From: Nostocaceae cyanobacterium CSSed10_463m | GTDB lineage: Bacteria > Cyanobacteriota > Cyanobacteriia > Cyanobacteriales > Nostocaceae | Assembly: GCA_003556955.1 (NCBI GenBank) | Contig: PWQB01000144.1 | Span: forward strand, 1-10,399 | DNA length: 10,399 bases | Reading direction: 5' to 3' | Shown: piece after piece, positions 1-5,634 of the stretch | How positions within the stretch are numbered: position 1 is the stretch's first letter | Layout of the letters: each line of letters begins with the position of its first letter | Program-made: the position numbers and the translations under genes | The notes under the pieces: model-generated | The model's database searches: none | What the model was told of the DNA's origin: nothing | The model's input: the letters and a program-made list of their open reading frames with translations, nothing else

Positions 1-134
1 AAGACTGCAATTGTTTCTGATTGCCGTAAACCTAATGCAGACAATGCTTCTAGGCGTTTTTCCTCCATGAAATCTTGAGAAACCCAACCATCCTTGAAGC
101 CAAACTGTTTGTTTTCAGGCTCTACCATTACCAT
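1..134 (-). CDS. N-terminal part of an unidentified protein, possibly a GAF-domain sensor (cut by window edge)
   Basis: An open minus-strand frame runs from ATG at 134 to the left edge, giving 44 codons without a stop. It begins MVMVEPENKQFGFKDGWV and continues through EEKRLEALSALGLRQSET. A second ATG lies at 128 and an in-frame GTG at 137. AAGG stands about five bases before the first ATG, so 134 is a reasonable start. The E-x-x-RLEAL-x-x-LGL segment resembles, from memory, the lead-in to the first GAF domain in cyanobacterial signalling proteins. The domain itself is outside the window, so that assignment is inference. The gene diverges from the aminotransferase across an 824-base spacer. 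Confidence 0.55.
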   Translation of the reverse strand, partial: MVMVEPENKQFGFKDGWVSQDFMEEKRLEALSALGLRQSETIAV

Positions 135-339
135 CACTACCTTAATATTTTTGCAATCTTGTAATTTATATAACCCCTGAGTCTGGGTTATGATTTTCTA
201 CTTTTAAGCATTCCCCAATTTTGCTCATAATCAACAAGATGCGAACAGAAATTTTTGATCTCATTGGTGAACAGTTAGGGTAATTTGCCTTATTTGAGGT
301 TTTGATGGCAAATAGCGTTATTTTTTAATTGGATGAGGG

Positions 340-352
340 TAGTATAATACTA
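340..352 (+). promoter_or_regulatory. Palindrome TAGTATAATACTA enclosing a TATAAT -10-like hexamer
   Basis: The 13 bases are a perfect dyad (TAGTAT, central A, ATACTA) and contain consensus TATAAT at 343-348. No good -35 box lies 16-18 bases upstream. The only frame directly downstream is the 19-codon one at 356. It could be a -10 element overlapped by an operator, or chance in AT-rich DNA. Confidence 0.25.
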
Positions 353-520
353 AACATGAAATCAAACAAAAAACTCATCTCACTTTTAACTAGCAACCCT
401 GTCAAATATACGTAATTTTTAGCGCTACTCCGGGGCTGTGTTGATGATTTTTCCTAGTTTAAATAGATATAGAACTCCTATTCTATTTTTGAAAAAATTC
501 AGTATGCTGTTACTAATTTT

Positions 521-558
521 TTCCTGTTCCCTGTTCCCTGTTCCCTGTTCCCTGCCTC
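521..558. repeat. Heptanucleotide tandem array TTCCCTG
   Basis: A shortened TTCCTG at 521-526 is followed by four exact TTCCCTG units (527-554), then CCTC. Such short tandemly repeated sequences are well known between genes in Nostoc and Anabaena. A related CTCCCTG array lies at 3999-4028, and both arrays end in CCTGCCTC. Confidence 0.9.
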
Positions 559-958
559 TACGAGTAAGTATATATTTTTTGCCAAAATATTTACTTACAG
601 TTATCTAATTGAGATTGTACACATAATTTTATTTCAGGAATTACAAAAAACAATATAACCAAGATGTTTATCAATTAATTTGGAATTACCAAATATGAAA
701 TACCTCTATTAATGAGTGTTTAACTTCAAATAAATTATATAAATATTTACAAAATTTTCATCAATTCTGGGGATATACTAAGTAGTAACACGTAAAATAC
801 GTAAATAAACCATTTTGTTATACAATTAGCTATATGGTGCAATTAAATTTATTTAGTAAATAAATATTTGCTGCCGACTTGACTATTAGTTCATCTCTGA
901 AAACTTGTAATAATAGCCAAAAATTTGATATTTATTTTTGAGGATAGCTAAAAAAAAT

Positions 959-2116
959 ATGAATAATAAAATTCCTTTTGTAGACCTGAATTTCCAACAC
1001 CGGCCGATTCAAAATCAATTAGAACAGGCAATACAGGCTGTATTAACACAGGGAGATTTCATTTTAGGGAAAGCACTGTCAAATTTTGAGGCAGCTTTTG
1101 CCGCAGCATCGGGTACAGAATATGGTGTTGGTGTGGCATCAGGTACAGATGCGATCGCTCTGGGTTTACAAGCGTGTAATATTGGTGCCGGTGATCAAGT
1201 AATTTTACCAGCTAACACCTTTGTCGCCACGTTGATTGGAGTTTTACGGGCTGGGGCCAAGCCTGTGCTAGTAGACTGTGATCCACAAACCGCTTTAATC
1301 GACTTAGAAGCCGCCGCCAAAGCAATTACGCCACAAACCAAAGCGATTATTCCCGTACATCTCTATGGACAGATGGTATCACCAAAACAGTTATTAGACT
1401 TGGCTGATACCCATAAGCTGCTAATTTTTGAAGATGCAGCCCAGGCACATTTAGCCAAAAGAGAAGGATATCGCGCTGGTTCGGTGGGGATAGCGGCGGC
1501 TTTTAGTTTCTATCCCAGCAAAAATTTAGGCGCATTTGGGGATGGCGGAATGCTACTCACACGAGATGCAGAAGTAGCGCAGAAAATGAAGCGCTTGCGA
1601 AATTATGGTGCATCCCAAAAATATTTTCATGTCGAACCAGGTACTAACAGTCGCTTGGATACATTGCAAGCAGCAGTGTTATTAGAAAAACTACCACATT
1701 TACCGCAATGGAATAGCGATCGCCTGACTATCGCCCAGCAGTATGATCGTGAACTAGCACCCCTAGCATCTGTCGGCATTATCCCTATACAAAATCACAG
1801 CAGTACAGGCCATGTTTATCACCTGTATGTAATCAAAGTTGATGATTCTTGTTCTCTAGAAAGACAGCAAATCCAAGACAAACTCACAGCAGTGGGAATT
1901 CAAACCGGTATTCACTATCCCATTCCTTGCCATTTGCAACCAGCCTTCACCGACTTAGGCTATCAACCAGGAGACTTTCCCCACTCCGAAAAACTCGCCA
2001 GTCAAATATTGTCCTTACCCATGTACCCAGGCTTGAACAGTCATCAAATTAAAGAGGTTGTAGCAGCAATTACATCTGCTCTCAGTGATGAACAACAGAA
2101 GTTATTATGTATTTAA
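959..2116 (+). CDS. DegT/DnrJ/EryC1/StrS-family PLP-dependent sugar aminotransferase
   Basis: This 385-residue cytosolic enzyme probably transfers an amino group from glutamate or glutamine to a keto group of a nucleotide sugar, feeding amino-sugar units into exopolysaccharide. Residues count from ATG 959. The N-terminal IPFVDL segment is typical of the family. ASGTDAI near residue 60 is the phosphate/PLP-binding loop. EDAAQAH at 158-164 carries the Asp (159) expected to contact the pyridine nitrogen. SFYPSKNLGAFGDGG holds the Schiff-base lysine, K188. The length is normal for the family. A frame opens earlier at TTG 938, but ATG 959 starts the conserved part and AGGA lies upstream, rather far at 14 bases. 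The exosortase gene follows 47 bases later. The sugar substrate and the 3- versus 4-position specificity cannot be told from the sequence. Confidence 0.9.
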   Translation: MNNKIPFVDLNFQHRPIQNQLEQAIQAVLTQGDFILGKALSNFEAAFAAASGTEYGVGVASGTDAIALGLQACNIGAGDQVILPANTFVATLIGVLRAGAKPVLVDCDPQTALIDLEAAAKAITPQTKAIIPVHLYGQMVSPKQLLDLADTHKLLIFEDAAQAHLAKREGYRAGSVGIAAAFSFYPSKNLGAFGDGGMLLTRDAEVAQKMKRLRNYGASQKYFHVEPGTNSRLDTLQAAVLLEKLPHLPQWNSDRLTIAQQYDRELAPLASVGIIPIQNHSSTGHVYHLYVIKVDDSCSLERQQIQDKLTAVGIQTGIHYPIPCHLQPAFTDLGYQPGDFPHSEKLASQILSLPMYPGLNSHQIKEVVAAITSALSDEQQKLLCI

Positions 2117-2163
2117 TTTACTTTTGTCATTCCGTAAATCAGTCATCACTCATATTTTAAAGC

Positions 2164-3078
2164 ATGGCATTTCAGCAACAGTTAAAACAACGAAACCCAG
2201 GAAAGTTGCTCAATATAGCAATTTTTGCTTTTCTAGTGCTACTCTATGCCCCCATCTTGCTGCACTGGTTGGATGGTTGGGCTAACAAAAGTATTAGTAT
2301 CGAACATGAATACTTTAGTCACGGTATGATTGGTCTGCCATTTGCAGCTTACCTGATTTGGTTAAACAGGAAAAAGTGGCATCGATTACCAAATACAGCT
2401 CATCCTTTAGGTGCTGTTTTGCTCTCAATTGGGGGAGTATTTTATTTAAGCGGTGTTCCAGAGTGGGTAAATATTTCCCTACCTACAATACTGACTGGAT
2501 TGTGCTTGTGGTTCAAAGGCATACCAGGCTTTCGACTACAAGCATTTGCTTTGCTGCTGATCTTTTTAGCCACCCCCACCGCCATACCCTATCTGCTGGT
2601 TCCCTACACCTTACCACTGCAAAGCTTCATTGCCGGTACAGCAGGTTTCATCCTCAATCAACTGGGGATGGAAGTAGTTGTAGATGGCATCAATATATAC
2701 GTAAATGGACGAATTGTAGAAGTTGCCCCTTATTGTGCAGGGCTAAAAATGTTATTTACGACCTTCTACGTCAGCTTGATGCTACTGTATTGGACTGGTG
2801 CAATATCTTCACGCCGAATTACTACTTGGTTTTTATCCTTTGCCCTGCTGATTAGCATTATTGCCAATATCATTCGTAACACTTTACTCAGCTTCTTTCA
2901 CGGCACAGGGAACGATGCAGCTTTTAAATGGCTACACGACAGTTGGGGCGGAGACCTATACTCAGCTTGTATGCTGCTGCTATTAATACCTTTGCTGAAT
3001 TGGATGAATAACAATTTCTCCCCATATTCCGAGTTAGAATCAGAAGCGGAAAATGCTGAAGCGGAAAATGCTGAATAA
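2164..3078 (+). CDS. crtA: Cyanoexosortase (exosortase-family membrane transpeptidase/protease)
   Basis: This 304-residue polytopic inner-membrane protein has about eight hydrophobic segments. Exosortases are thought to cut PEP-CTERM sorting signals and move the protein on toward the surface or an extracellular polymer. The three catalytic residues of the family are visible: Cys191 in PYCAGLK, Arg238 in NIIRNT and His258 in WLHDSWGGD. Placing it as cyanobacterial type A rather than B rests on the overall sequence and on the following partner gene, so the symbol is tentative. The tail after the last membrane segment is acidic and ends in a repeated EAENA unit. Translation probably starts at ATG 2164; there is no clear ribosome-binding site. 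The gene overlaps the next one, which suggests coupled translation. No PEP-CTERM substrate lies in the window. Confidence 0.9.
   Translation: MAFQQQLKQRNPGKLLNIAIFAFLVLLYAPILLHWLDGWANKSISIEHEYFSHGMIGLPFAAYLIWLNRKKWHRLPNTAHPLGAVLLSIGGVFYLSGVPEWVNISLPTILTGLCLWFKGIPGFRLQAFALLLIFLATPTAIPYLLVPYTLPLQSFIAGTAGFILNQLGMEVVVDGINIYVNGRIVEVAPYCAGLKMLFTTFYVSLMLLYWTGAISSRRITTWFLSFALLISIIANIIRNTLLSFFHGTGNDAAFKWLHDSWGGDLYSACMLLLLIPLLNWMNNNFSPYSELESEAENAEAENAE
3043..3072 (+). repeat. Exact 15-bp tandem duplication at the exosortase/partner gene overlap
   Basis: GAAGCGGAAAATGCT occurs at 3043-3057 and again at 3058-3072. It encodes the repeated EAENA of the exosortase tail. In the +1 frame each copy supplies an ATG (3053 and 3068) for the following gene. 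Being 15 bases, it keeps both frames intact. Confidence 0.95.
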
Positions 3079-3811
3079 GATGTCAAAAATGAATCCCTTA
3101 TCTCAGTTTTTCAAAGATAAGCTACTCACTCATGTCGCAGTGCTGTTGCTGTTACTAGCACTATTGGTAATCAAAGGAATTCCTGGATATCTGACAGGAA
3201 GTTGGCAATGGAAACAACCACCCCCTGTTCCCAACCTGACAGCATTAAGGGCGATACGTACCACCGGGATCACCATTCCTGATTGGCAAACTATTGAACA
3301 AACAGAACAATTAGTAAGCACAAGTAGATGGTCATTGCAAATTGTGCAGCAAGAAGGCACTGAAAACCGGGCAATATTACTATTGCATCCACAAAATGGT
3401 CCAATGGATCAACCGGAAGTAGAGTGGACTGATATTAATAGCTGGGGAAAAACTCGCTGGAAACGATGGGATATAGCTCAATTTCGCTCGGCAGAATTTA
3501 CCGTTAAAAAACCTCCAAAATCGGGTAACAATATTGAAACTCAGGTAGAAGCCAGATTCTTTCGGGTCTCCACTTCACAGGAAACCTTTGCTGTATTGCA
3601 ATGGTACGCCACTCCCAATGGTGGACATCCATCGCCTGTACGCTGGTTTGTGGCAGATCAATTAGCTCAATGGCGTAACAATCGCGTTCCTTGGGTGAGT
3701 GTCAGTATCATGATTCCGATGGAACCTTTAGGCGATGTGGAAACTACCTGGGACTTAGCTCAGTCTATTGGTGCAGCAGTACAAGCTACATTAATGACAA
3801 GTCCTTTCTAA
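3053..3811 (+). CDS. Cyanoexosortase A system-associated protein (EpsI-like, membrane-anchored)
   Basis: This protein of up to 252 residues has a basic N-terminus, one membrane segment (about 25-47) and a soluble, probably periplasmic domain. Its position directly after the exosortase, and C-terminal features such as VRWFVADQLAQWR and the following VPWVSVSIMIP stretch, match the partner family found beside cyanoexosortases. That family is distantly like the EpsI partners of other exosortase systems. Its biochemical role is unknown; it may assist sorting-signal processing. The start is uncertain. ATGs at 3053, 3068, 3080 and 3089 are all in frame, none has a strong ribosome-binding site, and the first two arise from the 15-bp duplication. 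Starting at 3053 or 3068 overlaps the exosortase gene; 3089 would give 240 residues. A 254-base gap follows. Confidence 0.8.
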   Translation: MLKRKMLNKMSKMNPLSQFFKDKLLTHVAVLLLLLALLVIKGIPGYLTGSWQWKQPPPVPNLTALRAIRTTGITIPDWQTIEQTEQLVSTSRWSLQIVQQEGTENRAILLLHPQNGPMDQPEVEWTDINSWGKTRWKRWDIAQFRSAEFTVKKPPKSGNNIETQVEARFFRVSTSQETFAVLQWYATPNGGHPSPVRWFVADQLAQWRNNRVPWVSVSIMIPMEPLGDVETTWDLAQSIGAAVQATLMTSPF

Positions 3812-3915
3812 AAAAATTTACCAGTGTGTTTTAACATAAATAATCAAATACAAAGTTATCCGCAGCACTGTCCGTTTAAAGTTTTAAAATATCTCCAGAA
3901 TAAAATCATCAATTT

Positions 3916-3941
3916 CTGAGACTACTTTTTATCTCAGTTTT
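3916..3941 (+). terminator. Weak hairpin plus T-run after the exosortase partner gene
   Basis: CTGAGA (3916-3921) and TCTCAG (3932-3937) pair around a 10-base loop, followed by TTTT. The stem is short and the T-run is brief. It lies 105 bases after the stop codon. It may mark the end of the first transcript, but the evidence is modest. Confidence 0.3.
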
Positions 3942-3998
3942 AAATGGAATTTCCAGAAAATAAATTGCCCCATTTGATAACTATCTTTGTTCTTTATC

Positions 3999-4028
3999 CT
4001 CCCTGCTCCCTGCTCCCCTGCCTGCCTC
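3999..4028. repeat. CTCCCTG heptamer array upstream of the SLBB gene
   Basis: CTCCCTG at 3999-4005 and 4006-4012 is followed by an eight-base variant CTCCCCTG (4013-4020) and by CCTGCCTC. The unit differs by one base from the TTCCCTG array near 527. It ends 37 bases before the start codon of the next gene. Confidence 0.8.
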
Positions 4029-4055
4029 AGCAATGAAATATTTATTTTTTTAATT

Positions 4056-4060
4056 GGAAG
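4056..4060 (+). promoter_or_regulatory. Ribosome-binding site GGAAG of the SLBB gene
   Basis: GGAAG ends five bases before ATG 4066. This favours ATG 4066 over the in-frame TTG at 4054, which would overlap the site. Confidence 0.65.
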
Positions 4061-4065
4061 TCCCT

Positions 4066-5445
4066 ATGCGTGCATCATTCAGCATCCTATATTGTGTTAG
4101 TTTTCAAACAAGTATATTATTGACAACTGCTTTCCAACCTGTTGTTGCCGAATCTATATCCAATTCTAGGAAATTGACAGGGCAATTACCCACCCAGATA
4201 TCCGATGCTGTGGAAGTACAACCACGGTTACAACCTCCTTCTCCTCCACCTAATCCACCTAATCTTGAGGGTTTGAATCATGAGGTTTCTCCTCAACTCA
4301 ACCGCTATCTTTTAGGGCCTGGAGATGTGATTAGTGTTGTGTTTCAGCGTCCGCCTGGCCCCTATCGCTTAGGCTCTGGAGATGTGATTAGCGTTATGGT
4401 TCAGCGTTTCCCTGATTTGAGTTTTCAATCCGCAATCAATCCAGAAGGCAACATTATTGTGCCGCTACTCCATACAGTGGCACTACAAGGTTTAACCTTA
4501 GAAGAAGCACAAGAAAAAATTCGGGTGTTGCTAGATCGTTTTGTGATTGATCCTGTCATAGTTTTATCTTTAGCAGCACAGCGCCCAGATTCCAGTTTTC
4601 AAGCCCAAGTCGATTTAGAAGGTAATATAGTTGTTCCACAAGTGGGGACACTTTCTGTACAAGGCTTGAGTTTGAACGAAGCACAAGAAAAAATTCGCTT
4701 GAGTTTAAGTAATATTTTGGTGGAACCGAATTTGGTAGTGTCGCTGGCAACACCACGACCAGTTCAGGTCACCATTAGCGGTGAAGTGTTTCGACCAGGA
4801 ATTTATCCTGTTGCTTCCGCAACAGCCCGTGTGGCTGAAGCTCTGTTTATAGCAGGTGGTTCTACTATGAGCGCCGACCTTCGACAAGTAAAAGTTCGTC
4901 GGAGGTTGATTGATGGTTCAGTGATTTCACAAACTGTGGACTTGTATGCTGTATTACAGAATGATGGGTCACTACCAACTTTACGCTTACAAGATGGTGA
5001 TGCCATCATCGTCCCCCGACAAGAAATTGGTACTGATGACGGTTACGATCGCAACTTAGTGGCTCGTTCATCCCTGGCTGTACCACAAATTCGCGTGAGA
5101 GTTTTAAATTATACCGTGTCAGGAATGGCGACTCAAACACTACCTAATGGTAGTAACTTTATTGATATTTTAGGAGGCATAAATTTAGATAGTGCTAATC
5201 TCCGGGATATTGCCCTAGTTCGTTTCGATCCCGAACAAGGTAAAGCTATTACCCAAAGATTAGATGCGCGCAGGGCTTTGGCTGGCGATGCATCTCAAAA
5301 TGTGCCACTTCAAGATAATGATGTGATTGTTGTGGGACGTAATTTAGTCGGGAGACTTTCTAATATTCTCACTACCATTACACAGCCCTTTTTCAATATC
5401 CGCTCTTTCCTCAATTTCTTTGAAAACTTTGGTGGGGGTAGGTAG
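4066..5445 (+). CDS. Polysaccharide export protein with Poly_export and SLBB domains (Wza/OPX-like)
   Basis: This 459-residue secreted protein likely forms the periplasmic/outer-membrane part of an exopolysaccharide exporter. Residues count from ATG 4066. Residues 1-28 look like a signal peptide ending in PVVA before ES. A proline-rich linker follows (about 56-66). The Poly_export region starts at LGPGDVISV (83-91), and that motif repeats as LGSGDVISV at 102-110. The second half of the domain, with the (N/D)xEGNI(I/V)VP and GLxLxEAQEKIR motifs, is present twice (114-171 and 172-229). An SLBB domain beginning VTISGEVFRPGIYPV covers about 233-318, and a second SLBB-like region covers 341-424. 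The C-terminus is Phe-rich and possibly amphipathic (FFNIRSFLNFFENF). Its pairing with the downstream Wzz/BY-kinase gene is typical of Wzx/Wzy-type export loci. The extra half-domain is unusual for a Wza-like protein. Confidence 0.88.
   Translation: MRASFSILYCVSFQTSILLTTAFQPVVAESISNSRKLTGQLPTQISDAVEVQPRLQPPSPPPNPPNLEGLNHEVSPQLNRYLLGPGDVISVVFQRPPGPYRLGSGDVISVMVQRFPDLSFQSAINPEGNIIVPLLHTVALQGLTLEEAQEKIRVLLDRFVIDPVIVLSLAAQRPDSSFQAQVDLEGNIVVPQVGTLSVQGLSLNEAQEKIRLSLSNILVEPNLVVSLATPRPVQVTISGEVFRPGIYPVASATARVAEALFIAGGSTMSADLRQVKVRRRLIDGSVISQTVDLYAVLQNDGSLPTLRLQDGDAIIVPRQEIGTDDGYDRNLVARSSLAVPQIRVRVLNYTVSGMATQTLPNGSNFIDILGGINLDSANLRDIALVRFDPEQGKAITQRLDARRALAGDASQNVPLQDNDVIVVGRNLVGRLSNILTTITQPFFNIRSFLNFFENFGGGR
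4312..4425 (+). repeat. 57-bp internal repeat encoding two LGxGDVISV motifs
   Basis: Two 19-codon units lie head to tail (4312-4368 and 4369-4425). The identical run GGAGATGTGATTAG starts at 4321 and again at 4378. The first unit carries only the start of the Poly_export fold and runs directly into the full copy. Confidence 0.75.
4405..4752 (+). repeat. 174-bp (58-codon) tandem duplication inside the Poly_export region
   Basis: Copies lie at about 4405-4578 and 4579-4752. A 20-base identical run, starting GAAGCACAAG, lies at 4504-4523 and 4678-4697, exactly 174 bases apart. Shared protein motifs are SFQ, EGNI(I/V)VP, QGL(T/S)L and EAQEKIR. The boundaries are estimated from the protein alignment. 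Confidence 0.85.
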
Positions 5446-5508
5446 TTAGTAATTAGTAATTAGTAATTAGTAATTAGTAATTCGTAGTTCGTAGTTCGTA
5501 GTTCGTAG
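5446..5508. repeat. Composite heptamer array: five TTAGTAA then four TTCGTAG
   Basis: Nine heptamers run without interruption from the base after the SLBB stop codon. Units 1-5 (5446-5480) are TTAGTAA and units 6-9 (5481-5508) are TTCGTAG. The unit changes abruptly, with no mixed copies. There are no spacers, so this is not a CRISPR. Confidence 0.95.
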
Positions 5509-5509
5509 A

Positions 5510-5603
5510 CACGGATAAGACGGATGAAGGGATTTCACAGATTTTACTTATCTAGCGCAAATGAAAAAAATCTGCGTAATCAGCGTAATCCATATAATCC
5601 GCG
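5510..5603. repeat. Imperfect inverted repeat (REP/MITE-like dispersed element)
   Basis: The left arm 5510-5543 (starts CACGGATAAGACGGAT, ends CACAGATT) is an imperfect reverse complement of the right arm 5569-5603 (starts AATCTGCGTAATCAGCG, ends AATCCGCG), with a 25-base loop. Runs of the TCTGCGTAATCAGCG type recur between genes in many cyanobacterial genomes, as far as I recall. As RNA it would form a long bulged hairpin between the export and kinase genes. Confidence 0.6.
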
Positions 5604-5634
5604 ATATTGAATTTTAAATGTTGAATATTTTATC

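Larger units (their letters stand above)
135..958. other. Long AT-rich non-coding spacer between divergent genes
   Basis: This 824-base gap separates the minus-strand gene at the left edge from the aminotransferase. I see no convincing gene. Two mini-frames exist: 239-283 (14 residues) and 356-415 (19 residues, MKSNKKLISLLTSNPVKYT). Neither has a ribosome-binding site, and either could be decayed sequence or chance. The spacer holds a heptamer array at 521-558 and a 13-base palindrome containing TATAAT at 340-352. A TTGACT at 879-884 lies 23 bases before TAATAA at 908-913, too far apart for a standard promoter. The aminotransferase promoter is probably here but cannot be placed. Confidence 0.6.

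Noticed and set aside
239..283. 14-residue mini-frame MRTEIFDLIGEQLG
   Set aside because: It reads like protein but has no ribosome-binding site, is too short to support, and has no partner sequence nearby that would make it a gene remnant.
786..801. NtcA-type site (GTA-N8-TAC) in the upstream spacer
   Set aside because: The gap between GTA and TAC is 10 bases rather than 8, and no suitably placed -10 box follows.
879..913. Promoter TTGACT ... TAATAA before the aminotransferase
   Set aside because: The spacing is 23 bases, well beyond the usual 16-18, and the -10 match is weak.
2358..2855. 165-codon open frame inside the exosortase gene, +1 strand, other frame
   Set aside because: It is fully inside the well-supported exosortase frame, has no ribosome-binding site and gives a composition unlike a real protein (Cys, His and Ser rich).
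5446..5508. CRISPR array
   Set aside because: Units are 7 bases and directly abutting, with no spacers and no cas genes.
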